A stretch of DNA of 57,893 nt from Candidatus Omnitrophota bacterium (lineage in GTDB: Bacteria > Omnitrophota > Omnitrophia > Omnitrophales > Aquincolibacteriaceae). Made by a program: the position numbers and the translations under genes. Of the stretch, positions 46,621-54,946 are shown in pieces; within the stretch, counting starts at the first letter, position 1, and every line of letters starts with the position of its first letter. Below the pieces are notes generated by a model, which saw only the letters and a program-made list of their open reading frames with translations, made no database searches and was not told the DNA's origin. The stretch is taken from contig CAIOAT010000049.1 of NCBI GenBank assembly GCA_903856085.1, positions 1 through 57,893 on the forward strand. The letters are read 5' to 3'.

Positions 46621-46957
46621 GTATCTCTGCGATTCAGAGATAGACAAGAGAAGTGACGCGCTCACGTCACTATGGTGTCATACGATCTGACGCGTCAGTG
46701 GCTGCATCATACAGCTACCTATCTATGTATGTCAAACGTTGGCTCCACGGAGGTAGCGCTATAGACCCGATTTTCCCATGTCCAGACATGTCCAGATGGT
46801 GAAACAGGCCTGAAAAATGTCCGTTTTGTCCGCTTTAGAGAGGTGGACTTTTCTGCAAGATCATATTGCTGAATAGGATAAGAAATGTCCAGCCCCGAAG
46901 GGCGGACATCGATGTTTTAGCACCGTGGCTGGGACTTATTGTCCCAGTTGGAATCGC
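46621..46957. other. Structured intergenic region
   Basis: No gene. Inverted repeats include TATCTCTG/CAGAGATA (46622-46643), AGTGACG/CGTCACT (46651-46670), the palindrome CTGACGCGTCAG (46687-46698), ATGTCC-a-GCCC/GGGC-GGACAT (46885-46909) and CTGGGAC/GTCCCAG (46929-46947). TGTCC recurs at 46779, 46789, 46818, 46827 and 46886. Confidence 0.5.
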
Positions 46958-47281
46958 TTAAATCGAGGGTAATCGGGCTTTGAGCTCGTCCAGAATCTGG
47001 ACCCCAACGTCCCTGTCATGGCCGGGTGATTGATACTGTGTATTTAGGATGGAGAGAAGTTCGCGGAGCATCCGCTGGACCGTGAAGATCCGCTCCCCAC
47101 GCATGCCCATTTGCTCAATGGCAGCATACAGAATCGACTTGGCAGAGTGGATCTGATCGTAATCCTTCAATGCCTCATCCTGAGCCAAAAGCTGATGGGT
47201 CCGGTCAATGGCCTTAATGAGACAACGCAAATGGCCATCCGGGATCTTGCTTATTTCCAATGACAGCTCGCTTGTTTCCAT
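46958..47281 (-). CDS. Hypothetical protein (107 aa)
   Basis: The start at Met-Glu-Thr-Ser-Glu (47281) is chosen because GAGGGGAG lies 6 nt before it. The product is soluble and mainly helical (IKAIDRTHQLLAQDEALKDYDQ, and an ELLSILNTQY helix). No family recognised. It ends a run of three codirectional small genes divergent from the XRE-cupin regulator at 48006. Confidence 0.6.
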   Translation of the reverse strand: METSELSLEISKIPDGHLRCLIKAIDRTHQLLAQDEALKDYDQIHSAKSILYAAIEQMGMRGERIFTVQRMLRELLSILNTQYQSPGHDRDVGVQILDELKARLPSI

Positions 47282-47291
47282 GCGGCTCCCC

Positions 47292-47417
47292 TCAGCACGC
47301 CTCAAGCTGGCTACCGAGTTCAGATTCGATCATCCGAACGTGTTTACGGTAACAAGTGAACCAGCGGTAAAACGCAGCGCATTTTCTTGTGATTCTCTTA
47401 AGCAATTTCTTCTTCAT
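47292..47417 (-). CDS. Very small basic peptide (41 aa)
   Basis: An AGGAGG site precedes ATG 47417. The peptide begins Met-Lys-Lys-Lys-Leu-Leu-Lys-Arg and contains aromatic and basic residues with two Cys (CAAFYRWFTCYRK). It sits in the gap between two codirectional small genes, 13 nt after one and 10 nt before the next. Function unknown; strong ribosome site and spacing favour a real gene. Confidence 0.5.
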   Translation of the reverse strand: MKKKLLKRITRKCAAFYRWFTCYRKHVRMIESELGSQLEAC

Positions 47418-47430
47418 TTTCATCCTCCTG

Positions 47431-47829
47431 TTAAACATCGTCTTTAAGATGCAGGCCAAACGCATCATAGATCGCTCGGATAAATTCCTTCGCTCGATCC
47501 CTCTGAACGACGCTGACATCCGGAAGTTTCTCGAAAAACAGTTTTAGCCACTTGAATATACGCCTGTACCGCTTTTGCAAGCTCCCCTCAAACATGTGGC
47601 GGAACATGTCATCCAAAAAGCTATGGACCGTTCCGACCAGCACAGGATTAGGTTTTACTCTCTTGGCCTGGATAAGGAAAAGCAGGAGCGTCATCTTGTT
47701 ATTGAAGTAGCCGGTGAATAGCTGGCTAATCTTACGCTCATCCATAACAAAATTCCGCTCCTGGAGATCCTGGATTGCCGTCCCTCTTGCCTGCACCTGA
47801 TTGTCTACCACCGCTGGATTCTTTAACAT
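47431..47829 (-). CDS. Hypothetical protein (132 aa)
   Basis: Soluble, with amphipathic helices and a run of basic and aromatic residues (KRYRRIFKWLKLFFEKLPD). AGAGG lies 8 nt before ATG 47829. It is first of the three-gene minus-strand run that diverges from the XRE-cupin gene, with 176 nt between. Family not recognised. Confidence 0.6.
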   Translation of the reverse strand: MLKNPAVVDNQVQARGTAIQDLQERNFVMDERKISQLFTGYFNNKMTLLLFLIQAKRVKPNPVLVGTVHSFLDDMFRHMFEGSLQKRYRRIFKWLKLFFEKLPDVSVVQRDRAKEFIRAIYDAFGLHLKDDV

Positions 47830-47919
47830 TTCATTGTCCTCTACTCAGATGCTTAGCATTTCCTGTCTGTAGAGACAAGAGCAATTCAAAAAGTGCTTTA
47901 AAAGTTACTTTTAGTCATC

Positions 47920-47948
47920 TTGTAAAACGTTACGAGGCGTGTTATGCT
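47920..47948 (+). promoter_or_regulatory. Promoter of the XRE-cupin gene
   Basis: TTGTAA (47920-47925), exactly 17 nt, then TATGCT (47943-47948), giving a leader of about 50 nt. Autoregulation by the encoded repressor is plausible. Confidence 0.55.
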
Positions 47949-48005
47949 TATATATAGATAAAGAAACTGATTATATCGTTTAAAAAACATTTCGGAGATG
48001 CAGCC

Positions 48006-48644
48006 ATGTATGACGAAATCGGGAAAGACCTGAAGGAACAGAACAAGGGAAAGCGACCTGTCCGAGCGCCCCATTGGGGCAAAGCAATCAAATCGCTACT
48101 GGTTCACAAATCCGATTCAGAACATCCCCTGCCTGTCAGTTGGCTCGCCAAAAAGACCGGTATCAATGAAAAGAACCTGCACAACATCATTGCCGGACGG
48201 GTCCGTGATCCGTCATCGGACAAACTTGTCATGGTCTCAGACGCCTTCGGAATATCGCTTGCCGAGCTTGCTACGCGTGCCATGGCAGAGAATCCCGGAA
48301 GTCTCTTTGTCTGCGGTTATGGGGAGCGCGGATTTATTGATTATCCTCAGCATGGCTTCACGATTCAGACCCTAAGCCCTCAATCAAAAAGCCAGCGAGA
48401 TTTTTTCTTTGGAAGGATGACGATTAAACCGTTCAAGGAGATCAGAAAGTGGCAGTTCCGGGATAATTCAAGCGTGGCGATCTTTGTGGAGTCGGGAACG
48501 CTTGAGATGACTTACGGGGACCAGAAACGGGAAGTTCATTCCAACGAATCAGTCTATTTCGACGCAGGAGTTCCGCACAAGCTCAAAAACATCGATTCAA
48601 TTGAGGCAAAACTCTTTATCGTAACGTCTCCGGCTCTGTTCTAG
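48006..48644 (+). CDS. XRE-family regulator with C-terminal cupin
   Basis: Residues 20-85 form a helix-turn-helix of XRE type (SWLAKKTGINEKNLHNIIAGRVRDPSSDKLVMVSDAFG). Residues 125-205 form a cupin barrel with SVAIFVESGTLEMTYGDQ and SVYFDAGVPHKLKN. The pair is typical of regulators that bind DNA and sense a small ligand. GGAG lies 9 nt upstream of ATG. Its stop overlaps the convergent receiver gene by 4 nt. Likely targets are itself and the divergent small genes. Confidence 0.88.
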   Translation: MYDEIGKDLKEQNKGKRPVRAPHWGKAIKSLLVHKSDSEHPLPVSWLAKKTGINEKNLHNIIAGRVRDPSSDKLVMVSDAFGISLAELATRAMAENPGSLFVCGYGERGFIDYPQHGFTIQTLSPQSKSQRDFFFGRMTIKPFKEIRKWQFRDNSSVAIFVESGTLEMTYGDQKREVHSNESVYFDAGVPHKLKNIDSIEAKLFIVTSPALF

Positions 48645-49465
48645 GCTTTCTTCCGAAGAAGCTTGTGCCTGACGCAAATCTTCTTGAGAACCTCAACTAA
48701 GGTTTCAAGGTCTGTCGGCTTCGAAAAGAATTTGTATCCGAGTTTTTTAGCCCGATCCGCTTGCCCTGGGTCAGCAACGCTTGTATAGATCACGAAGTCT
48801 TTCGGCGAATGTCCTTCCCCGGCTTTGAATCGCTCGATCAGTTCATCACCCCACATATGCGGCATCTTGATATCAATAATCCCGATATCGGGTTCGAATT
48901 CACGAGAGATCCTTAACGCATCATCACCTGAAAGCGCCCACTTCACTTCAAAATGAGCATCTCCGACGTCTTCCGCAAGAGCAGTCCCTAACAATTCACA
49001 GACATCCAGTTCATCATCCACGACAAGTATCTTCGCACAAGGCTCATAGCCCGGGTCGATCTCCACTTCACCCTTATCCTCATTCTTACGCTCGATCACA
49101 TGCTCAATCCGATCATAGAGATCTTTCAAGCTGTAAGGCTTCCGAATAAAAGCTTCGATTCCAAGCTTTTCACACGCTCCCTGCTCGTCATGAAGCGCTG
49201 TAAGAATGATCACGGGAAGGTCGGGTTGATGCTTACGAATGGACTTCAATACTTCAACGCCACCCATTCCGGGCATATAAAGGTCGAGAACAACAAGATC
49301 CAGCTTTGCGCCGCATTCCTCAACGATCTTGAGTGCCTCCATTCCGCTTCCTGCGGTTAGGATGTCATACCCGAATGACTGACAAGTTTTTGAAATGAAA
49401 AAGAGCGTATCTGCTTCGTCATCAACGATCAGTATTGTTCCCTTGGGTTTTGGAATGTCTACCAT
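48641..49465 (-). CDS. Tandem double-receiver response regulator
   Basis: Two complete receiver domains stand in one 274-residue chain without an output domain. The first (residues 10-127) has IVDDEAD, LVVLDLYMPGMGG and IRKPY. The second (about 146-265) has VVDDELD, IGIIDIKMPHMWG and FSKPT. Both keep the acidic pair, phospho-Asp and Lys, so both should be phosphorylated. It could act as a phosphate sink or protein-interaction output. It is last in the signalling operon; GGAGG stands before ATG. Confidence 0.9.
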   Translation of the reverse strand: MVDIPKPKGTILIVDDEADTLFFISKTCQSFGYDILTAGSGMEALKIVEECGAKLDLVVLDLYMPGMGGVEVLKSIRKHQPDLPVIILTALHDEQGACEKLGIEAFIRKPYSLKDLYDRIEHVIERKNEDKGEVEIDPGYEPCAKILVVDDELDVCELLGTALAEDVGDAHFEVKWALSGDDALRISREFEPDIGIIDIKMPHMWGDELIERFKAGEGHSPKDFVIYTSVADPGQADRAKKLGYKFFSKPTDLETLVEVLKKICVRHKLLRKKA

Positions 49466-49476
49466 GTTTCCTCCGC

Positions 49477-49836
49477 CTATTTTCCGGTGTATTTCTCGAT
49501 AATGTTAATAAGGTCCTGAAGTCCCACGGGCTTGTGCAAACACATAACCGCGCCATATTTGATCGCATCCTCATCAATCTGCGTATCATTAAACCCGGTA
49601 AAAATAATGATCTTGAGGTTGGGCTTCTGCGCCTTCACCTGCCGCAGCACCTCCATACCCTTTAACCCGCCCAAGCGGACATCCACAAAAGAAAGATCCG
49701 GTTCATTCTCAAGGATCAGACGAAGCCCTTCCTTTCCATCCTCGGCAGTGTAGACCTCATGACCAAGTTCGGTAAAAACATTTTTGACCGTTCCGAGCAT
49801 GTCTGGTTCATCATCCACAAAAACAATTTTCGCCAT
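49477..49836 (-). CDS. CheY-like single-receiver protein
   Basis: Start set at Met-Ala-Lys-Ile-Val (49836), where GAGGAAA lies upstream and the receiver fold begins; a longer frame to 49890 overlaps the kinase and is unlikely. Motifs: VFVDDEPD, DLSFVDVRLGGLKG and LHKPVG. At 119 residues it is a bare receiver, 1 nt after the histidine kinase stop codon and 11 nt before the double receiver, hence a direct phosphorylation partner. Confidence 0.88.
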   Translation of the reverse strand: MAKIVFVDDEPDMLGTVKNVFTELGHEVYTAEDGKEGLRLILENEPDLSFVDVRLGGLKGMEVLRQVKAQKPNLKIIIFTGFNDTQIDEDAIKYGAVMCLHKPVGLQDLINIIEKYTGK

Positions 49837-49837
49837 A

Positions 49838-52045
49838 TTAATTTTCCTCGGCAGAAGGCAGATAGATATCAAACGTCGTTCCCTTGCCATACTCTGACTC
49901 TATCTTGATACGCCCCTGATGAGCATCGACCATTCGTCTTATGATATAAAGTCCGAGCCCTGTTCCCTTGATCGCCGTTGCCTTCATCGTAAAGAATGGG
50001 ACAAATATCTTTTTCTGCGTTTCATCATCCATGCCTATGCCATTTTCTCGAACCGAAATCAGAACATAAGGCTTGCCGTTCAAATCAGCATTCTTTGCAT
50101 TCAGCCAAATGGCACCCTTCTGGTAGTCGGCCGACTTTGCGAGATTCCCAAGCTGGACGGCCTCCTCTTTCATTTTGATGGCATCTGCGGCATTATCCAG
50201 CAAATTAAAGAGGATCTCTTCAACCTCGCTAAAGTTGCCATTTATTCTCTTAAGATCGCTTGCGACTTCCATTTGAAACCCGATCTCCCGAAGATCATGC
50301 TTGCACTCCCACAACCGTACGCTGCTTTCAATGGCTTCTTTTACATCCATTACCTTAAACCCCTGAGCAAGGCGGCTGAAATCAAGTAACCGCTTAACGA
50401 TCTCGCCCCCGTGTTCCGCGTTCTTCGCGATCCTTTGACAGGTATCGGAGAGTGCGGCAACCATTTTTTTGCTCACTTCGGTATCGTTCGAATCCAGACA
50501 TTTCGCAAGCTTACGAAGCTCCACCATGAGCGCCGACTCCGCCCCGAGCTTGATCACATTAAAACGGTTATTTACCTGGTGTCCGATACCGGAGGCCATG
50601 GTGCCAAGATCCGCCATCTTTGCCGCCTGAAAGAAGTGGGCCTGCTGATGTTCAAATTCTGTCAAAAAAATGCAGTTCTCAATTGCGAGCGCGGCTTGAT
50701 TGGCAAGCGTTGTGAGGATATCAAGATCGCTTTCAGTATAAAGACCGTTGGACTTCTTATTACCTAAAACCACAAAACCAATAAGGCGGTTTTGGACGAA
50801 GCTTGGGACCACGACCGCGGCATCTATCTTTTCCATTTCCCCAATTACGATATCGGACACCAGACCGTGAGAACGGATCTCTTCAAGCATCAGCGGTTCT
50901 TTGTCCGTATGTAGTTGCTGAATAAGCGCCGCATTCTCGTCCATGACATCATCTCCCACCTTGTGGTGGTCCCCGCGAACAGCCTTGCAGACATAATTTT
51001 TCGCCCCGTTGTCCCATAGGAAGATACGGGCATGTGTGATCCGGATCGTTTTGGTCAGAATGTGAACTATGAGTTTCAACAAACGATTAAGATCTTTGAT
51101 GAGCGTCATTCCGCGAGAGGCCTGCAGTAGCGTTTGTTGATAAGCTTTTTGTTCCTTTAGCAGGACCGCTTCTGCTTTGCGTTGCAAAATTAAATAAATG
51201 AACGGGCCTATCGCGCTAAGCACGGCATAAAAACCAAGCGGAAAATACCACCAACGCTCTCCCCAGTGGTAACTCAACCATGATTTACCCCAAGCAATGA
51301 TCGCAAGAGGAACTCCGATCACAACCGCGTACAAGAGGACAAATATCGTCGTGCGAGTAATTGCGACATTAACATCCATGAGCCGAAACTTGATGATCGC
51401 ATACGCCAAAGTCGCAATGTAGATAGTCACGAGAAAATTGAGAACCGGAGGAATCGGGATGCCATACCATAAAAGATAGTTCGTACACCCGCCGACAAAA
51501 CCTATAAGAGTTCCTATGAAAACATATTTGATCTGATTCTGCTTCAAACCTGATGTTTGCTTAATAGCGTTCCACATCAAAACGTGAGCCCAAATAATAT
51601 TTGCAGAAAAGTGCAGTAGCATGAAGTGGAAGAGAATCCCTGGGATGGGCCAGAACGGAAAGAAAAGCCGTGGCTCTACTCGAGTGATATAGAGTGGGCT
51701 GAAACAGAACAACAGAAATATTGTTGATATGAAGTAATTACCAACCACAACGATCTTGCGAGACTTCCACGGGGCTTCAATTAGGCTTAATACCAAGTGC
51801 ATGAACGCCGACGGGATAAAAATCGCTCCTGCCATAGCGTTTCTTATGAAGAAGAGAGCTGAATCAGCTTGGTTAGCAGAAAGCCAGAAGTAGTAACTGA
51901 GGCCCCAATACCCTACGGAAAATGCAAAAAATAAAAAACGCTTATCGAGGAGAGTTTTTTGTTTCTTTAATGCAATAAATGCAACTAATGCAAAGCTGGT
52001 TACCGCGTTGAGAAGACCGGTGTAAGCACAAAAAACAGCGCCCAC
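49838..52045 (-). CDS. Multi-TM sensor histidine kinase with GAF domain
   Basis: A GTG start 3 nt after the methyltransferase stop opens into about eight transmembrane helices (residues 1-285), a GAF domain (about 320-460), an atypical H-box MADLGTMASGIGHQVNNRF with His489, and an HATPase: EEILFNLLDNAADAI (N-box), VRENGIGM (G1, with Glu667 where Asp is usual), and KGTGLGLYIIRRMV. The multi-helix sensor is suited to lipophilic signals. Genes on either side encode a possible signal synthase and receivers. Confidence 0.88.
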   Translation of the reverse strand: MGAVFCAYTGLLNAVTSFALVAFIALKKQKTLLDKRFLFFAFSVGYWGLSYYFWLSANQADSALFFIRNAMAGAIFIPSAFMHLVLSLIEAPWKSRKIVVVGNYFISTIFLLFCFSPLYITRVEPRLFFPFWPIPGILFHFMLLHFSANIIWAHVLMWNAIKQTSGLKQNQIKYVFIGTLIGFVGGCTNYLLWYGIPIPPVLNFLVTIYIATLAYAIIKFRLMDVNVAITRTTIFVLLYAVVIGVPLAIIAWGKSWLSYHWGERWWYFPLGFYAVLSAIGPFIYLILQRKAEAVLLKEQKAYQQTLLQASRGMTLIKDLNRLLKLIVHILTKTIRITHARIFLWDNGAKNYVCKAVRGDHHKVGDDVMDENAALIQQLHTDKEPLMLEEIRSHGLVSDIVIGEMEKIDAAVVVPSFVQNRLIGFVVLGNKKSNGLYTESDLDILTTLANQAALAIENCIFLTEFEHQQAHFFQAAKMADLGTMASGIGHQVNNRFNVIKLGAESALMVELRKLAKCLDSNDTEVSKKMVAALSDTCQRIAKNAEHGGEIVKRLLDFSRLAQGFKVMDVKEAIESSVRLWECKHDLREIGFQMEVASDLKRINGNFSEVEEILFNLLDNAADAIKMKEEAVQLGNLAKSADYQKGAIWLNAKNADLNGKPYVLISVRENGIGMDDETQKKIFVPFFTMKATAIKGTGLGLYIIRRMVDAHQGRIKIESEYGKGTTFDIYLPSAEEN

Positions 52046-52048
52046 CGC

Positions 52049-53077
52049 CTACCCCGCCCTGGTGCCGATAATGTATTGCAAGACGCCCTGTTGATCCGCA
52101 CCAAACGAAAGCTCTTTTTCTGAAAATCCTGCGTCGATAAAGATTTGACGAAATTCCTCGTCGGGACGATAGACCAGATTCCAGTCCCCAACCCATTCCA
52201 TAAAATGAACGGATGGGTTTTTGTATTTTTCCCGCACATCTGATATCGCTAGAACCCCGTCCGGTTTTAACATTTTTCGAAGATTCTCGACAAGCTTCGT
52301 TGCTATGCGCTTGTCTAGATAATCAAAAAGCCCTGTCGAATAAATTAAATCGTATTTTTGAGGCATCTGCTCTTCAATATTCTTCCTCAAGGCGATACGC
52401 ACGACGTTTTCTTTTACAAATTTAACGCGCTTCACATCTTCTTGGAGCAGACCTTTGGCATAATTCCATGCATTTTCATCTTGATCGTAACAATCAAACG
52501 TAACGTTCGGAGAATCTTTTAAATCCCCTCTCAGCAGTTCTTGGAGCTCACGGCATGGACCTGAAGCGAGATCCATTATTTTTATCTCTTTTGCATGGCG
52601 CGCCTTGACTGTGGAGAGGATTATCTTCTTAAAATCTTCTTTACGATTTCTTACAGCGACCGATATAGCAGCAGCTTGGTAATAATTATCAAACAGCCTC
52701 CCAAACCCCTGTGTCTGCGGATCGTTCCGGTAGATATCATCGATAATTTTGAAATCACCCGCATAGCCATAAGGTTTATTCAGACTCCGAACAACATAAT
52801 CACCATGCAGAAACTCTTTTTGTAGCCGTGATGTAAATAAACTCTTTAACTTATAAACGCTATCCTCATTTCCTTTCGAAAGCTCCTGCTTCTCAAAAAC
52901 CATTATCTCTCTAAAAATTACATTGAGTTCTCCGTTAAAATCACTCTGGAAGCGCCCCCATTCGTTCGGATTTTTATCGAGATATTGTTTAATCTCACGA
53001 GCCACAGCCTTGTAGGTTTTTATTTTTCCAAGCAATGACTTTTCTTGCGCTTTAAAGAGATCGTCCATCTTTAACAT
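52049..53077 (-). CDS. Class I methyltransferase, PhcB-like (3-OH fatty-acid methyl-ester synthesis family)
   Basis: The C-terminal half is a SAM methyltransferase: IMDLASGPCRELQELL, FDCYDQDENAWNYAK, YDLIYSTGLFDYL and MLKPDGVLAISDV. The N-terminal half carries KPYGYAGDFKIIDDIY and GRLFDNYYQAAAISVAVRNRK, characteristic of the family named for 3-hydroxypalmitate methyl-ester (extracellular factor) biosynthesis, including PhcB of Ralstonia. It lies between a receiver (3-nt gap) and a membrane histidine kinase (3-nt gap), as expected for signal synthesis beside signal sensing. The exact product is inferred. Confidence 0.75.
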   Translation of the reverse strand: MLKMDDLFKAQEKSLLGKIKTYKAVAREIKQYLDKNPNEWGRFQSDFNGELNVIFREIMVFEKQELSKGNEDSVYKLKSLFTSRLQKEFLHGDYVVRSLNKPYGYAGDFKIIDDIYRNDPQTQGFGRLFDNYYQAAAISVAVRNRKEDFKKIILSTVKARHAKEIKIMDLASGPCRELQELLRGDLKDSPNVTFDCYDQDENAWNYAKGLLQEDVKRVKFVKENVVRIALRKNIEEQMPQKYDLIYSTGLFDYLDKRIATKLVENLRKMLKPDGVLAISDVREKYKNPSVHFMEWVGDWNLVYRPDEEFRQIFIDAGFSEKELSFGADQQGVLQYIIGTRAG

Positions 53078-53080
53078 GCG

Positions 53081-53458
53081 TTATTCTCCGAGCGCTTTTT
53101 TAACTTCTGTCAGAAACTCTATGAGATCGAAGGGTTTCAAGATATAGGCCTTTGGCTTTAGAGTCTTCGCACCCTCCTCAGCCACTTGGTCCGCATAACC
53201 GGTCATGAAGATCCTGGGAGCTTGTTTAACGCCCCGCTTTGTCATGAGGTCTAGAATCCTTCTTACGGTTTCAATGCCATCAACTCCGGGCATCCGGATA
53301 TCGCTGACGATAAGATCGAAATCGATGGCTTCAGCCATCGCTAATGCCTCATCGCACCGTTTGGCGACTAGCACCTCGTAACCGCTCTTTTCAAGCGCAA
53401 GAACGAGACTTTTGGTTATAAGCTCTTCATCGTCGATTACTAGAATTTGTTTTGTCAT
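53081..53458 (-). CDS. CheY-like receiver protein
   Basis: Start set at Met-Thr-Lys-Gln-Ile (53458) where the fold begins; GGAG lies 9 nt upstream. A 125-residue bare receiver with VIDDEEL, FDLIVSDIRMPGVDG, FMTGYAD and ILKPFD. It overlaps the upstream small membrane gene by 32 nt and precedes the PhcB-like gene by 3 nt, showing translational coupling. Confidence 0.88.
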   Translation of the reverse strand: MTKQILVIDDEELITKSLVLALEKSGYEVLVAKRCDEALAMAEAIDFDLIVSDIRMPGVDGIETVRRILDLMTKRGVKQAPRIFMTGYADQVAEEGAKTLKPKAYILKPFDLIEFLTEVKKALGE

Positions 53459-53666
53459 TTTCATCAACTCCATGTTCTTTGAGCTTATGCTTGAAGAGCC
53501 ATCTGAGATTCTCAAGGCCGGGCGTTTTAATATCTTCCTTCAATTGTTTCCGTCTGGCTTCATACTTGCGGACAATCCGAACCACCACGATTGCCAGAAT
53601 CGAACAGACAACCGCATTTACTAAAAAAAATACCGCCCAAAAGGGACTATTCGGCCCCAAGTCCAT
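53427..53666 (-). CDS. Small membrane protein heading the signalling operon (79 aa)
   Basis: GGAGGT lies 6 nt before ATG 53666. One transmembrane helix (about residues 7-31) is followed by a basic coiled tail (RIVRKYEARRKQLKEDIK). Family not recognised. It is first of six tightly packed minus-strand genes, so it may anchor or assist the sensor. Confidence 0.7.
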   Translation of the reverse strand: MDLGPNSPFWAVFFLVNAVVCSILAIVVVRIVRKYEARRKQLKEDIKTPGLENLRWLFKHKLKEHGVDENDKTNSSNRR

Positions 53667-53793
53667 AGACACACCTCCGCAGTAAGCCTTTTATTCCGTT
53701 CTTAATGTATCGGGACTTATTGAATATCCTATAGCGGAACTCTTGGAAAAGACAGTACCAGCAAAAACATCAGCTGCGCAGAACGAGAGGAAC

Positions 53794-54870
53794 CTATTGG
53801 AGGGGTGGTTTCAGCTCTCTTAGAGGGTCCAGCTTGTTTGCATAGGCGGTTGCCCAAGCTACCCACTTGGCAAATTGGCTGTCAGAAGCGTACTCTCCCC
53901 GCTTAGCGATCGCGGCTTGAACGAGCTCAAGAATAGCCCGGCTCTTCTGCCAATTAGCAGCTTGGCGTTCAAGAGCCTGGCCGCGTTCCTTCTCCTCTTC
54001 TGCTGCCAGTCGGTTGCGCTCTTCTTCTTTCCTTGCGTCTTCCCACCGTTGGCGTTCTTCCGCACGTTCTCTTTTCGACTTCTTAATGTAGGCTGCGGCA
54101 AGCGATAATCCGTTCACAAAGGAAGCTAGTTTATCTTCCAGTTTTCGGTTCTCTCCATCCGACCACTTACTCTGGCAGCCCCCCAAGTAATCATTGATCC
54201 GTAAGACCAGCTTTCCATTGGGAACATAGTCAGTGTTGGTGTAACCATATTTATCCGGCTCCATCTTGACCATTCTCGTAAGCTCATCAAGTTCGAATTT
54301 AACCTTCTCACCATCAAACTCCACGTAGGTGTGTGTTCTATATTCATTCTCACGCTCAATCCCAACCTTGACGCCATGCTGCTCCAGCACTTTGAGAATG
54401 GTGTCGAGGATTCGATACGCTCTAGGAAGTTGCTCCGCACTAACACAAATATCCAAAGCATTCTGATTCCCGGGAGCACGAAGCCTCCCATTATGCTCAT
54501 ACCCCTTTTTAAGAAGCCTTTGAGTCTGCTGTACCAGCAGATGGAATTTCTCGATAGTCTCGGGGACCGCGATAGATTCTTTTACGATGAGGACAGGCTC
54601 GAGGTTTTCCTTTGAGCGAGGCAGAATATTAATAGCAACGACTTCAGCACTCTTGCTGGGAGGAAGAGGCGTTTTTGAGGTAGGCTTTCCGTAGCGGATC
54701 TTCTGCCAATGCCCCATCTTTGGTACGGGGATGGAATACTTCCTACAGATCTTACGCAGACCATTATCTGAAAAGTTGAACTGCTTAGCCAAATCAATCA
54801 TCGGCGTAGCCCAAACCAGATCGTACAGTTCCTGCCGCGTTAAAACTTTGGAGCTTTCTTTAGTATTCAT
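53794..54870 (-). CDS. Hypothetical protein of accessory-genome type (358 aa)
   Basis: The N-terminus (LTRQELYDLVWATPMIDLAKQF, then LRKICRKYSIPVPKMGHWQKI) is a helix-turn-helix-like segment seen in many proteins of mobile regions. The middle is mixed alpha/beta. Residues ~255-325 are a highly charged coiled coil rich in Glu, Arg and Lys. No enzymatic motif was found. It stands between the signalling operon and the IS-rich end. Confidence 0.7.
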   Translation of the reverse strand: MNTKESSKVLTRQELYDLVWATPMIDLAKQFNFSDNGLRKICRKYSIPVPKMGHWQKIRYGKPTSKTPLPPSKSAEVVAINILPRSKENLEPVLIVKESIAVPETIEKFHLLVQQTQRLLKKGYEHNGRLRAPGNQNALDICVSAEQLPRAYRILDTILKVLEQHGVKVGIERENEYRTHTYVEFDGEKVKFELDELTRMVKMEPDKYGYTNTDYVPNGKLVLRINDYLGGCQSKWSDGENRKLEDKLASFVNGLSLAAAYIKKSKRERAEERQRWEDARKEEERNRLAAEEEKERGQALERQAANWQKSRAILELVQAAIAKRGEYASDSQFAKWVAWATAYANKLDPLRELKPPLQ

Positions 54871-54896
54871 CGTTCTCTTAGACTATTGGACAGGAT

Positions 54897-54933
54897 AAAA
54901 AATAGAGCAGCCGGAGGTATTCACCGGCTGCTC
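54897..54933 (-). terminator. Strong intrinsic terminator
   Basis: GAGCAGCCGG (54905-54914) pairs perfectly with CCGGCTGCTC (54924-54933). On the minus strand the 10-bp stem with a 9-nt loop is followed by TATTTTTT. It ends the 46-codon gene at 54947-55087. Confidence 0.88.
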
Positions 54934-54946
54934 TACAAGCTTTAAA

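Noticed and set aside
46441-46957. c-di-AMP (ydaO-type) or other K+-linked riboswitch upstream of kdp
   Set aside because: Looked for because such switches precede kdp genes, but the conserved core motifs were not found; the strong hairpin is better read as a terminator.
53667-53793. Sigma-54 promoter before the signalling operon
   Set aside because: A TGGTAC -24-like element is present but the -12 element does not match.
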